This document shows, one piece after another, positions 22,091 to 34,331 of a stretch of 64,000 bases of DNA. The stretch is from Myotis daubentonii (lineage: Eukaryota > Chordata > Mammalia > Chiroptera > Vespertilionidae), in NCBI RefSeq assembly GCF_963259705.1, contig NC_081840.1:116425074-116489073 (forward strand), read 5' to 3'. The notes beneath the pieces were generated by a model. It made no database searches. It saw only the letters and a list, made by a program, of their open reading frames with translations, and was not told where the DNA came from. The first letter of the stretch is position 1; each line of letters opens with the position of its first letter. Position numbers and translations under genes: made by a program.

Positions 22091-23337
22091 AAAACTGTAT
22101 GATGTGCTCTCATTTGTGAGGAAACAATAGCACACATTTCTATGTATATAAATTATTTTGTTGTGGTTCAAGAATCTATGCAAGTCTTGCCCCCTGGAAG
22201 GGAAACTGCATGCTGGGAGCAGAGGAACTAGGGAGACATTTTTATTCTATAAAAATTTTTATTCATTAGAATCTGTTGAATGTTATACTTTGTGTTATTA
22301 TTTTAAAGAAGGAAGAATAAAGCTAACTCCTCCTAATGCCATGGAATCATAGCTCAATAAAAAGGCAGCTGTGTTGCTGCTGTTGTTGTGCCTAGGGCCT
22401 TTGATAAGAACTTGGCATGTATTACCTCATTCAATCCAATGGAACTTGGATTGTTAACTCTCCATTTACATGAGGGAATCCTCGAGCTAGGCTGGCGCTA
22501 TAACATGCTGTTCATTAATAAGATAGGAGCCAAAGTTTTCCTATCAACTTCATCACCCATTTCTTCTGATGTCAGAGACATTGCGCTCTGCTTAGGGATA
22601 ATGAGGTGTTTATCTTACGCCAATAAAATTGATGGTGAGGGAGGATAGTCCACACAGTCTACATGAGTTTCTGCAAAGACTGTAGTCAATAAAAGGGTCA
22701 TCCTACTAGACCAACATGAGTAGTTCTTTGTCAATGGGATACCTCAAAATCCAAAACAGCCAACTCATGTTTTTTTTTCATTGCTGAGCCACAGTGTTAC
22801 ACAGAATGGTGACGGATGGCCTGTTGGAGAGTAGAGTTTTCCCACAGTTCCCTGTAGCTGGCCAGCCTTGGTGAGAAGAGTCTATGCTTCTCTGAGATTC
22901 ATTCCCCAGCCCACCTCCTGGAGGTCCTCTTCTAAACTAGGGGGGTGGAGACCATGTCGTCTACTTCTAACTCTATTCATTTTTCAACATTATGCCTTTG
23001 GCATAAATTCTCTGCTTCCTTTAATGCTTTCTTTGTGATAATTAAGAGTCTTTCTTTATGAATTGCATTACTAATTCTAGAGTCAATGTATATAATTATG
23101 GCCAACTAGAAAACTTATCAAGTATAAGAAAGTATAAAGAGTATACTGACTAAAATTTTGTATTTCTAGATATTATCTTCCTACATATAGATGAGAAAAC
23201 TGAATGATGTTAAGTAATTCAAAAAGTAATAGTCACTATTTTGAAAGAGAGCAGCTCAAAACACAGATTAATCTAATTCCAATGCTCATGTTATTAGGTA
23301 TTACGTTAGTTAATTCAGTTCTCAACACAAATCATAC
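22091..23337. other. Unassigned DNA with faint MIR traces
   Basis: Short MIR-like traces may exist at 22400-22480 and 23155-23260 (GATGAGAAAACTGAATGATG then TTAAGTAATTC), but they are too decayed for separate confident calls. The rest is unnamed. Confidence 0.4.
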
Positions 23338-23852
23338 AATAGCAGTTTTCTTTTGCTACTGTAACAAATCACCACAAATTACAACAGATAGCTTATAACC
23401 ACAAATTAAAACATTACAGCTTAAAACAACAAAAAATTATTATCTTACATTTCTGGAAGTCAGAAGTCCAAAATGGGTCTCAGTGGGCTAACACTGAAGT
23501 ATTAGCAGGCTGCACTCCTTTGGAGTCTCCTGAGGAGAATCTGTTTGCTTACTGCCCACATTTTTTTTTTTTTTTTTCCTCCTGGCTCCTTCCTCCAACT
23601 TCAAAGTCAGAAATGGTAATTAGAGTCTTTCACACATCCTGTCACTTTGATATTAACCCTCCTGCCTTTCATTTTTACATTTGAGTAAGCTTGTAATCCA
23701 TAGGATTCACCTGGATAATCCAGGCTAACCCATTTACTAAAATACACCTGATGATCACCCTTAACCCCAAGGGGAATTTACCCTTGCCAGTTCACAGCTT
23801 GTAGGGATCAGGAAGTAAACATCTTTAAGGATGAATTATTCTGCCTATCAAG
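23338..23852 (-). mobile_element. MLT1-type MaLR LTR
   Basis: In reverse it reads from TGATAGGCAGAATAATTC at right to GTTACAGTAGCAAAAG at left, including the hallmark TTGTTTTAAGC region and the AATAA-containing tail (plus strand TTAAAACAACAAAAAATTAT). This is the layout of a mammalian MaLR solo LTR of the MLT1 group. A T run of about 17 bp at 23561-23577 was acquired inside it. It is non-coding and ancient. Confidence 0.82.
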
Positions 23853-23870
23853 AATAGGAATGATTATCCA

Positions 23871-24418
23871 TCTTATTTAATAAAGAGGGAATATGCTAAT
23901 TGACCCTCACACTGTTGCAAAGATGGTGGCGCCCACAGCCAATAAGGAAGGAATTTGTTAATTGACTGCCCCACCTTCAAAGATGGTAGTGCCCACAGCC
24001 AATAAGGAGTGAATATGCTAATTGACTGCCACATCCTCAAAGATGGCGGCACCCAGAGTCACAAGATGGCCGGCAGGGGAGGGCAGTTATGGGTGACCAG
24101 GCCTGCAGGGGAGAGCAGTTGAGGGGGACCAGGTCTGCAGGGGAGGGAATTTGGGGGCAACTGGGCTGGAAGGGGGGGCAGTTGGGGGCACCCAGGCTTG
24201 CAGGGGAGGGCAGTTGGGGGGTGAGTTGACTGCAATGAGGCATGAAGTCCTGGATTGTGAGGCAGCAGTCCTGGATTGTGAGAGGGATGTCCAAATGCAG
24301 GGATTGGGCCTAAACCAGCATTCGGACATCCCTTGAGGGGTCCCAGATTGGAGAGGATACAAGCTGGGCAGAGAGACACTCTCCCCCAGTGCACAAATTT
24401 CATGCACCCGGCCTCTAG
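23871..24418 (+). mobile_element. HeliBat Helitron with triplicated 5' region
   Basis: 5' end TCTTATTTAATAAAGAGGG after an A at 23870. The 3' end is GTGCACAAATTTCATGCAC (hairpin) then CCGGCCTCTAG, followed by T. Three head-to-tail units of about 60 bp (23888-23948, 23949-24008, 24009-24060) each carry ATGCTAATTGAC-like, AAGATGGYGGC-like and CCACAGCCAATAAGG parts. Then about five G-rich units of around 35 bp (GGGGAGGGCAGTTGGGGG) fill 24070-24220. There is no transposase. Confidence 0.9.
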
Positions 24419-26138
24419 TTAACACACAAGAATAGTGAGGTTTGCCTGGTGACTTGTATCAGCCCTGTCCACCAGCTGAGCAAATCCTACAGTTCTGCTC
24501 CACTGGGAAGCATGGCCATAAACTCTCAGCAGCCTTGGAGCACACACTAAAGCCTGCCCTTCCAGAAAAGAAAATTCTCAACCACACCCAACTGCTGAAC
24601 ATAGATTCCAGTCCTGCCTGACCAGGTGACTAGCCAGAGACTGCAGTATCCAGGAGCCCCTCCTATATTCCTGCTCTGGCAGGGAACCAAGCCAGCGGCC
24701 ATGCCCATCTGTTGAGCACAGCCAGTGGCAGGATAAAACCAGGGACCTGAACAATGATTCTGGATGTCACAGAACCCAGTGTATGGCACTGCCCAGCTGT
24801 GAAGCCCAGGCTACAGCCCTGCTTCGCTGTTGAACAGTCTGTGACTTCACCAAGGAAGGGACCAAGAGTTTTCTGAAATGTTTTTGAAAACTCAAATTCA
24901 AAATGACATTGAATATTCTAACATGGATGGCACAGAAATATGGAGCATAGAAAATGAACCAAGTGAATAGTCTGGTCAGGTCAAAGAAAAAAGGGTTGAC
25001 AGCAAAACTAGACCAAGAAAGTCACAGGAACATCTAACACAGAATTTCACCAGTTCTCTGATGAAGACACATTACAAATTAGCATCAGAACCAAATTGTA
25101 TGTTCTTTATAGTTTATTGTTTATTCATGTTTAATCTCACTGTTAGATGAGCTATGAGTAATTAATTTTATACTGTGGTTAAGTAAGTTTTGAGTAATAC
25201 TTTCGTTATCATTTTCAAGTCATAGATAAAGAGTTACTCTCTTCCAGTGTTAAAAAATAAATCCTATCTGAGCTGAGGTAACTCAAAGTATGTTGCAACC
25301 AATGCTCTAATGGTGTACAGATTGGACAGACCACATTCATAACACCTGCCTCAGAATGCTTTCCTTGCAAGATAATCTGTAAGTGCTACAGATAAAAACC
25401 AATTACTGGAGCTCAGGTCTGCCCTGAGTGTCCTTGCTCATAATCATAATGGCTTTGAAAACATTGCCAATATCTTCTTTCCTCATTAAAAGTGCAATGC
25501 AGGTTTGCAGCTGACTGTAATTATGTTAAGCATAATTCTTTTATATCTGACCTATTTTCAGTGAGAAAAATAAAATGTTTTAGATAGTTAATAGAACAGT
25601 TTCTTCCAAAATGCTAATTCATGGAATTGGTTCTATTGTAGCAGAAAGATTTTTAAGAAGTTTTCCTTAGGTGATATAACTTTAGGAACTTAAATTCTAT
25701 TGTTTTATAGCCAATGACCTCCCTGAGTTCCATCCTTCCTACAATGTAATTTCATTCCTTGTTGCCTGAGCCAATTATCTAAATAACTAGATTTTTTAGT
25801 TTGCACTACATTTTGGTATATTTTTATTTCTTTCTCATGCTCCAAACCTTTGATCACCTATCTCATCCTTGTGATTTGTCTTCTTGTTCTAGTTGCCTGC
25901 CCAGTTTCTGACCCACTGATTACTGAACGCATCTCTTCACTATCTCTGTCTGGTTACAATCTACCATGATCTACTTAGTCACTTTTCAGCAATTGCAATT
26001 CAAATCTAATTTCAATAATACTCACTTTTTTTCTCTCAAGCTAAGGATCCTGCCAAGTATGATCCAACTTTCCCTAATCCAGGCTGCATGAATGCTCTCT
26101 ATCTTATATCTTTGGTCCACCTTTTTACATCCGCAGTC
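24419..26138. other. Unassigned DNA; low-order repeats at 24430-24870
   Basis: 24430-24870 is GC-richer and shows recurring CCAGCTGAGCA / CAACTGCTGAACA / TCTGTTGAGCACAG-type segments. It may be an ancient repeat leader (possibly old L1), which I cannot name with confidence. The remainder is AT-rich with no coding signal. Confidence 0.4.
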
Positions 26139-26156
26139 AGAAAAAGCTATACTACA

Positions 26157-26377
26157 GCCCTAACCGGTTTGGCTCATTGGATGGAGCATCGGTCTGCCGA
26201 CTCAAGGGTCCCGGGTTTGATTCTGGTCAAGGGCGTGTGCCTTGGTTGCGGGCACATCCCCAGTGGGGAGTGTGCAGGAGGCAGCTGATCGATGTTTCTC
26301 TCTCATTGATGTTTCTAACTCTCTATTCCTCTCCCTTCCTCTCTGTAAAAATCAATAAAAATATATTTTTTAAAAAA
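26157..26377 (+). mobile_element. Ves SINE, plus strand, with target duplication
   Basis: GCCCTAACCGGTTTGGCTCA head, B box GGTTTGATTCTGGTC, GTGCAGGAGGCAGCTGATCG core and a TTCCTCTCCCTTCCTCTCTG tract. AGAAAAAGCTATAC (26139-26152) and AGAAAAGGCTATAC (26378-26391) form a 14-bp duplication with one mismatch. Confidence 0.95.
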
Positions 26378-26574
26378 AGAAAAGGCTATACATTCTCTGA
26401 ATTCCCTGCATGGCATCTTCTTAACAGAATAAACAAGAACTGGCAAACCTTTAATATTATAATTGTTTTTGAATTTAAATAATAACACTTTAATATTTAA
26501 CTAAATTACCATTGAGATAGACATATGCAAGCTAAATGTTCTTTTTGCTGCAGCTAATTTTTTTTTAAAGAAAG

Positions 26575-26765
26575 GAGCGGAAGACCTGGTTTTTATTGTA
26601 ACCATATGACAAAGTGTTTGATTCTTCTGAATTCAGTTTCTTCATCTATAACACAAGAATGAATATATCAGCCTTGCATATGTCCAGAGTTTACAGGAAA
26701 ATAAAACAAAATTCAAATAAGTGAAAACTCCTTGAACATAGTCTGAGCTCAATAATGTAGAAGAG
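26575..26765 (+). mobile_element. MIR fragment, plus strand
   Basis: GAATTCAGTTTCTTCATCTATAA at about 26630-26652 matches the MIR CTCAGTTTCCTCATCTGTAA core. The 3' end GAACATAGTCTGAGCTCAAT matches the MIR tail (AGTAAGCGCTCAATAA). It is old and decayed. Confidence 0.6.
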
Positions 26766-26914
26766 TATGTAGAGAAGCATGAAATTCAAAGTTAATGACC
26801 CCGTCCTATGTAATATATCTTAAAATAGTTTTCTAGTTGTGGAAATGGACTTGTAAAAATATAAGCAGTACATTTTCCCTGTCAGTGAATCTTTAGACTC
26901 TTCATTATAATAGA

Positions 26915-27179
26915 CTAGAGGCCCTATGCACAAAATTCGTGCATGGGTAGGGTCCCTCGACCTGGTTGGTGATCAGGGCCAATCTGTGGGGCTACCAGCG
27001 GGGTAATTGGGGGGCCTCTTCTGGCACCCACCTTGGCTGGCCTGGGGTCTGTGGGCTGGGGGCAGCTCCTGCATTGAGCATTTTCCCCCTCGTGGTCAGT
27101 GTGCATCATAACGACCGGTCATTCCACTGGTCATTCTGCCATTCAGTTGATTTGCATATTAGGCTTTTATTATATAGGA
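26915..27179 (-). mobile_element. Complete short A-type HeliBat Helitron
   Basis: CTAGAGGCCC with hairpin GCACAAAATTCGTGC at the left, and TTTTATTATATAGGA at the right, with A (26914) and T (27180) flanks. It is 265 bp, one of the two short complete copies. Only the right arm of the CTCF-like pair is well preserved (CCCCCTCGTGGTCAGTG, 27086-27102); the left arm has lost its first half. Confidence 0.92.
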
Positions 27180-27180
27180 T

Positions 27181-27659
27181 GACATTGGTACCTTCCTATA
27201 CACTTTCATCCTTACCACCTCAGTGACACCCAACTGAGAGACAGTGTGTGCATATAGTTGTTCTGGGTGTTTTGTTTTTTTTTCTTTCCTGACCCAGATA
27301 GCCTATTTTGACATCTGCTCAGGGAGCCAGAATTTCACATCTTCTGGGTGGAAGAACTCTTAAATGTACAGTTTTCACTGCCTCTCATAGTTCCCCAGTG
27401 GGTTTAGTCTCAGATATACAAAGAGCTAACTTGCATGATAAGACCTTGGCTGCCTTGCCTTTCCTATTTTACTGTCACAATAATTATAGGTGATCTTATG
27501 GGATTACCTTAAAAGATAAATATATGTGTGTGTTTAAAAAAAAAAAACACAAAAAATTCAGAACTCCTTTTACTCAAATCTTTGCTTTGGAATCAACCTC
27601 TGGGGGAATCCAGAACAAATAAATTTCTTAAAATATAGAATATAATAATCATTCTCACA
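27181..27659. other. Unassigned DNA
   Basis: No repeat ends or gene recognised. There is an A run at 27537-27547 and T runs near 27272. Confidence 0.45.
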
Positions 27660-27669
27660 CATAGTTTTT

Positions 27670-27864
27670 ATTGATTTTTTTTAAATAGAGAGAAAGGGAA
27701 AAGGGGAGAGAGAGAAACATTGATGTGAGAGAGAAACATCCATCCATTGTCTCTGGTCTGATGAGGACTGAACTAGCAACCTATGCATTTGTCCTGACCA
27801 GGGATCAAAATGGTGACCTTTGTGTGCACAGGATTATGCTCAACCCACTGAGCATACTGGCATT
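27670..27864 (-). mobile_element. Divergent tRNA-derived SINE (Ves-related), minus strand
   Basis: The minus strand has CTCAGTGGGTTGAGCATAAT as A-box region and GACCATTTTGATCCCTGGTC where the B box should be, then CAGAGACAATGGATGG and a purine/pyrimidine tail. CATAGTTTTT flanks it at 27660-27669 and 27865-27874 (10 bp). The head differs from classic Ves copies here, so it is a separate or older subfamily. Confidence 0.75.
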
Positions 27865-27874
27865 CATAGTTTTT

Positions 27875-28984
27875 GATCACTTGGCTGACATTAAAAGTAC
27901 GTCTAATTCTGTTATTTTCAATCATGAATTTCATTTCAGCAATGGGCTGCTCACTGCCTTCCAAATGATGCACATGCTCCAGGAACATTTCCTCCACAAG
28001 AACTATGCTTTAGCTAGGAGCTACTTATGTGCCATCCTTGGGAAGATTGCATGCTTCTATGTCAGCATATGCGAGTTTTACAGACCGTGAAATATCATCC
28101 CCAATCCATTACCTGGAAAAGATCTACTGCTATTTAGACATTCAGATTTAGTATTTTTCCCACTTCAAAGCTTGCTCATGTTTCTATAAATTATTTTTTT
28201 TTTACCTCCTTATGTTTATCTGAGGTACCTAGTACAGGCTCTTAAAAAAAGCCCCCACCTAATCCCCAATTTTCAAAGAATACAATTCTAGATATTTCTT
28301 GCATGCATAAAGACTCATGATCACATCATGTCCTGTTGAGTTAAAGACATCAGATGGAACCAGATACACTTAATACCTGACTAGTTTCTGCATACTAGGT
28401 TCGCAGAGCTCATGCTCACATCAATGTCCCCACAATAATGATTATTTCCATGTCATGATTTTAGAAAACACATACAAATACTCAAAACTGTGCATGATAA
28501 ACCAAGAATGCCAAGAGTCCAGTGTTGCTAAACAATTGTATTGCAATTACTGTATTTCTTTCATATACATCTTCCATTTAGATTATGCAGTATGTATAGG
28601 CACTTTTTTCTTTATTCCCGGGCCCTAGTAAAGTACAGGTACATAACATAAATTCAGTAAATATATGTTGAACATGGAAAAAATGAAAACAATTATAATG
28701 TTGGCCACTACTTTGAGAACATACATCTTGAGAAAGATGTAACATTGAAAGTCCAAGCAGCCAATGAACCAGGTGCCAACATGAAAAAAAGAATGATGTG
28801 TGTCAGTTAAGAGCTGGGAAGTGAGGCAGGCCTGCCTGTGCTTTATAGTACACCCCTGGCTGTCTTAGAGGCCAATGCACACTGATTTTATCATTCCTTC
28901 GGTCAGCATAGTTTCCAAGCATTTACTCTGGGCTACACATTAGGAATTTGCAGAACAACTAACAAGAAGAAAATGTATACCTGC
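27875..28984. other. Unassigned DNA
   Basis: An open frame of 121 codons ends here (27725-28090), but its first third lies in the SINE and the rest has no recognisable domain, so I do not call a gene. The remainder is AT-rich with no named repeat. Confidence 0.45.
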
Positions 28985-28987
28985 AGC

Positions 28988-29121
28988 TATAACCCATGGA
29001 CACAGACCATAGTGTGGTGAAGGCTTGGAGAGGGGGCAGGAGTGGGGTGGAGGAGGTCAAGGGAGGAAAAAGGGGGGACATCTGTAGTACTTTCAACGAT
29101 AAATAAAATAAATTTTTAAAG
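28988..29121 (+). mobile_element. Very short L1 3'-end insertion
   Basis: CTATAACCCATGGACACAGA then a G-rich GGAGAGGGGGCAGGAGTGGG part and GTAGTACTTTCAACGATAAA tail correspond to the last 130 bp of the bat L1 (compare 57900-58020). It is a dead-on-arrival 5'-truncated copy. Confidence 0.85.
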
Positions 29122-32100
29122 GAGGATTTTTTTGTTGTTATAGTGGCTGATATCTAAAGGCTACACTGTCAGGTTTCCAAAAAATGTATTCTTAACCTTT
29201 GTTTTAGACTACTTGCTCCAATAAGATGATCAAATAAATTACCTGTGAGTGTCCATTCTCTGAATGCCTGAACAAATTTTTATTAGGTGCCTAAATGTTT
29301 ATTCTTTGAATATCATTAAAACAAAAGACAGTCCTATCTGTGAGAGATTTTAGGTTATCATAATTGATTCAGATGTAGAAAGATGAAATGATAGCCTGGC
29401 AGTTTCCTTTTCAGGACATGCCTCTTGAAAAGGAAGTTGAGATAATAAAGGACACCTCTGGTGCAGACTTTGTGAGAAGTCCAACCAGCATATGGAAGTG
29501 CTTGTAACATGCCAGTGCCTTCAGGTTTTCAATTCAGCATCACACTGTTTCTCTGTCTCTCCTCCCGCTCCAGTGGGACTGTGAAACTCCAGACCAGGGA
29601 GGTAAAGCCTATTAAAACTGGCGTAATTATCTTATAGGTTTACATGCTGAGGAGTGCTTCTTCGACAGCCCTGGGGAGACCCTTTGCATCCTTGTTAACT
29701 TTTTCTAAAAAGTTAAGTTAATCTGACTTAAATAACTGGGTTGCATGAGCCAATCTAACTAGAAATTACTATTTGAATGAGAGGTGCCAAGAAATAAGTA
29801 TGGAATCCACTGTGAGGATTTCATGACAGAGAGGAGAAGAAAGAGGGACGGTCAGAAAATAGCAAGTAACTCCACCATTTGTAACAAACCTCAGCCCTGC
29901 CTCTTGCTCCTGTGCGGGCACTTTAGTAAGGCTTCCATGCTTAAGGAAATGATTGGACTGAGTTAGCTCTACCCCGACTGAACAGCCCAACATTTAATCT
30001 CACTTGTGCATTGATAGAGTATAATTGGAGATTCAGAGAGTTTATGAAAAGCATCTAAACTTAGAATCTGACACAATAGTGGTTGCTAGGAACTCAAAAA
30101 GAAATCAAAGAGCAAAGGGAGTGGCTTTTGAGGTGGTTGAACTGATTTACAGAAGCAGAAAGACTGTGCCTTATGATGTGGCCTCTGTGCTGCTCTAGAC
30201 TGTTAGATAAATGACTAACTGAGAGAGGGGTAGCTCTGCAAAAAGACCATAAAAGCTAGAACTCAAGGAGTGGCAGAGAGGTGACTTTCATTACAATGAG
30301 CCAAGACTCAAGTATGAAAGTTACATTAACAACACCTAAATCTCCTATCTAATTTCCTGCCTATTGTGTCAAAAACTGTCTCCAGGTTTCATATAATGAT
30401 AAATGTAAGGTGTTTTATTTGATTTTGTTCTTTTGTAAAAAGCTGTGTGCACAATTTATTTAGTCTTTACCCATTTCCCTCTAATTCTGTTCTTTATTGA
30501 TGCCACACTCATTTCCTGTGACTTGCTTTGTTTGCATTAAGCAGCTCTGCACAAATATTCAAGAAAGGCTAGGGGCTAAAAGTAGAGATCAGCAAGAACT
30601 ACAACAAAAATGCTTGGTTTAAGCAGAAATCATCTTGATTGTGTAAAGATAATTGTTTACTTAGGTCTCTTCTGTTATAGTTCTCCAGGTAATTCCTTTA
30701 GTCATCTTATTAGGCAGATCCCAATGGAATTCCAGAAATTATGACAAATTTCAGTTGCAATAAGCAACTGTATCTTCACATATGTTTTGGGCTATCGTGA
30801 GACAACGTATAATGCCCCCAAATCATTCCTAAGTCAAAGAGTTACCTAACAATCCCAGTGATGAAGTTAGGCAGAACACTGAACACATTTGAAATAGAAG
30901 AGGTATTGTGGGGTTTTGTTTTTACTAATAATAATTTTCTATTTCACTAAGATCAACCACATCCCAGACTTTTTATTCACGTTTTCTAAGAATGTCTTTA
31001 TTCAAAACAAGGACATAAACTGGCAGAGAATATCCCTCCCTCCTTCCTCACAATCTGTCTCAAATTTATTTTAAAGCTACATTTGTTTTCATATACTCAG
31101 GAAAGTTTCCTAACAAAAGAATCTTACATTTTCTTAACACATTTTTTTTTTTTTACTTTTTCCTAACAAAAAAATCAGCAATCAAGTTTTCCATACTGGT
31201 TTATTATTTTCAACTTCTGTAGATCATGTAGCATGCTATCAAAGGGATCCATGAAAAAGAGAGGATGAAATAGGTCCTTTGTGAGTATATACATTATGTA
31301 TACATGCCTATCCCCTTAAATGGCAGGAATAAGATTCAATTTTCACACCCACTTGGGGAACTTTGGCCCTGAACAAAGGCATCTCTGGAACCTTTATTTG
31401 TGTGGTTGAGAGACCTCTCTACTGAATTCAGAATGAAGGAAAATTTTAAGTTAAAAGTGAAGTCTCAGGACCAAATAACTAAAATCTTCACATAAGAATG
31501 GGGGGAAAGAATTGCCTAATGAAACCTGGGAAAAGAATAATGAAAGATGGGCCAGGGATGCCCAGGGACCAACGTAGACAAAAGCCCCGCAAAATGTGCC
31601 CACTCAAGGGCAGGGTGGCATCAGAAAAAAAATAGTGATGCCTCATGAAGAGCTCCTGAGATTCTGACATTTATCAAAAGAGCTGAAAACCTGGAATATC
31701 CAGCTATCTTTAAGGATTTAAATAATTGCTCCCACGGCTCCCATGATGCCACTCACACCTGGTTGGTTGGTTTGGTAGTTTCTCCCAAGCTCCCCTATCA
31801 GTCTTCCTCCCTTCCAGTCCTCCTCCATCCTGGAGAATGGTTCCTTGGGTTCCTTACCAACCTCCTGTCTCTGCTCACTAAGCCCTTTCCAGGTGACTGC
31901 ACCTATTCCCACGGCTATGACCACTACTATCTGTTGATTCTAGCTTGAATTCAAACCTTTCTTTGGAGTTCTAGCCCCAATATCCAAAAGCCTTCTCCAA
32001 AGCTTCATTTGTGTCCACAAATGGGTCTAAATTTAAAATGGTCATCTTTTCTCATCACTTGAATTGTTCTTTCCCTCATATTCATCATGCTTGATAATCT

Positions 32101-32165
32101 TTACTGGTAGCTCATGCTTTCTACATTACACTACCCTCCAAGTCTATATATTCTACTTTGTTTGT
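29122..32165. other. Unassigned DNA, three kilobases
   Basis: The longest stretch without a named repeat. Open frames are all under 70 codons. Low-complexity points are a T run at 31142-31154 and short A-rich patches. It could hold conserved non-coding elements, which need cross-species comparison to see. Confidence 0.45.
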
Positions 32166-32167
32166 AT

Positions 32168-32520
32168 TTAACATTTATTTATTGAAACCTACTGTGCACC
32201 AGATGCTGAACTAGGATAAGTAAGTACAAAGTAACACAAGGAATTCTTATGGAGCTTTTAGTGGGGAGACATACAATGAATCAGTAGGCAAATACATAAA
32301 CTAAATATTTAGTGCTTTTGCTAAGTGCTAAAGATTATAAAGGTTGCTATGACAAAGAATAATGGTAGAGTGTATATTTTTGAAAAGTCTCCAGGAAAGT
32401 TTCTGAGGAGGTGGTCTTCAAGCCATTGGCGGAAAGATATCATTAGAAAAATATATCCATTACAAAAAGAGCGGTCCACAGAGTTGATTCTGTGTTCTGT
32501 CAGAGGCCAGTGAAATTGAA
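32168..32520 (+). mobile_element. Ancient L2-like interspersed repeat fragment
   Basis: ATTGAAACCTACTGTGCACC then AGATGCTGAACTAGG, TGGAGCTTTTAGTGGGGAGA and CTAAGTGCTAAAGAT follow the order of a familiar ancient mammalian repeat (CTACTGTGTGCCAGGCACTG.. AAGGAGCTTACAGTCTAGTG). The family name is tentative. A related copy starts at 35180. Confidence 0.5.
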
Positions 32521-32599
32521 GTAAGAGTGAATGTAGAGAATGACATAAGATGTGTTCATTAGCTGGCTTTATTGAGCAATTTTCTTGGCCCAATTATTG

Positions 32600-32790
32600 T
32601 GCTAGAAGGTTTTTTTTTTTTTTGTATTATCACATTTTACACTCTTATTTTCATTATGATTTTAATCCTCACTTTGAAATTAGGAAACTGAGTCACAGGA
32701 GGTTAAGTAATTTACATAAGATCACACAAGTACTTTGCTGTGAGCTGAGATTTAAATACAGACAAACTCAGTCTTTTGACACTATATTGT
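32600..32790 (-). mobile_element. MIR, minus strand
   Basis: GGAAACTGAGTCACAGGAGG (32682-32701) then TTAAGTAATTTACATAAGAT and CACACAAGTACTTTGC are the reverse complement of the MIR core. The order extends to the 5' tRNA-like part near 32780. It has a T run at 32611-32624. Confidence 0.85.
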
Positions 32791-33059
32791 ATTACAATCT
32801 ATTGCCACTTGGAAACGATGTTTTGTAGGAACTTGAAGGGCACGACAAAAAATTTGGATTTGGTTTCTGTTGGAATTAGAAAAAAACAAAAAACAATGAT
32901 GGTTCTTAAAAAGAGAAACAATGCTTCCTGTGATTCTCTGGCTCATTTCCATGGACAAGTTCTCAGTTCACACCTTTACCTGGGCTCCTTCAGGTCACTC
33001 CATCAGTATTCACCTACAGTTCTGTCAGTTCATACTCCACATTGCCATCAGATTTTAAT

Positions 33060-33735
33060 ACTCATGAAATCCTAACCAAATCAAGTCACAACCCAGCTTA
33101 AAATTCTTTCATAGCTATTCATAGCCTCCAATAGTAAAATTCAAACTCCTCAGCACAACACATATGGGACTTCATGATCTGTGCTGTGCTTTTCTTTCCA
33201 GTTTTGCTCAAGCCATGTTGTAATTTCATCTTGTGTTCCTATCCCATTGAACCCTCAGAGATCCTGAATGAGTTCTTCTCTGCCCATGATAGAGAAGAGT
33301 ATTGCATGAGAGCATTACAATGATTTTGCTGAAATAGGCAATCTTTCTTACACTATAGGCTGTTACACATACTCCTTCCTCTGGTAAACACGTGCTCTTT
33401 TCTTCCTTGAGAGAACCTCCTAACCAACACCACCTCCTCCCCCTCAGCCCACTGCTTCTTTAGCTAATCCCATCTGCTACTTGCTTTTGAAAACTCAACT
33501 CCGGAGTCACCTTCCCTAGGAAGCCATCTTCTCAGAGTATCTTCTGCATACATATATCCTAGCACCTGTCATGCTGCATTTTCCTTGTTGTTTGCTTCTC
33601 TTTCTCTACAATAAATTATGACCTATTTAAGTTACAGATTTTGTCTTATTATTCACATAGCCCAATGTCTGAAACATGATATGAGCTTTAATAAAAGTTG
33701 TTAAATTTTATTAAAATTGTATGAATGATAAAGAG
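33060..33735 (+). mobile_element. L2 LINE 3' region, plus strand
   Basis: Landmarks in order: AAATTCAAACTCCTCAGCAC, GGGACTTCATGATCTGTGCT, CAACTCCGGAGTCACCTTCC, TAGGAAGCCATCTTCTCAGA, and GAAACATGATATGAGC near the 3' end. These match the C-terminal and 3'-UTR part of mammalian L2. It is old, with no open frame. Confidence 0.8.
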
Positions 33736-34146
33736 GATGGATAAATGAATTGCAATAATTCAGAAGTTAGGCCAAAGGCAGTTCATGAAGACAAAGGCTG
33801 CATGATTTACTTTTTCAGGGACCATATGCAATTTTAAATGATGACACCTAAAAATTCATTCTACCATTTAAGATCCTCCAAACAAAAGGGAAGCTAGTGC
33901 TTATTATGTGAATCAATTAGTGAATAATATTTAAATACCTCTGTTAAATGTAGACGGATTTGGGTCATAAAATCTATAGTTTGGAAATTTGAGGAGGAAA
34001 ACTTAATGATAAAAAGTATTCTATACCCTTGAAGGTAAATTTTTGCATATATGCACAGAAACCTGTGCTTTGTGACACGTTTTACTTGCACCATTTTAAA
34101 GGTTAGGTGATGAAGTTTCTGAGAGATGGCAAATCTGCATAAACTC
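33736..34146. other. Unassigned AT-rich DNA
   Basis: Nothing recognised. Confidence 0.45.
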
Positions 34147-34331
34147 AGCAGCCAGTAAGTTCAATGGCAGAACCAAACTTGAAACCAGGTTTTCCAAATC
34201 TAAGTAATGCAATTCATTTAATGTTAAATTGATAGTAGTGTAGATTTTATAATAAATTCTAAAAGTATTTACTTGGGAAAAAGAGCTTCAGGCATCTAGT
34301 CTGATTTAGAAGAAACATAGCGTATGGTAAA
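34147..34331 (+). repeat. Diverged direct duplicate, copy 1
   Basis: Aligns by eye with 35262-35445 over its whole length. Shared landmarks are AGCAGC at the start, GGCAGAACC, AAACC/AAGCCAGG, ATTTTATAAT, TATTTACTTGGGAAAAA, GAGCT and CATCTAGT. Several small indels and roughly one base in five differ. I do not recognise it as a known interspersed repeat. Confidence 0.8.

Noticed and set aside
27725..28090. 121-codon open frame
   Set aside because: Starts in a SINE and continues into unassigned DNA with no domain.
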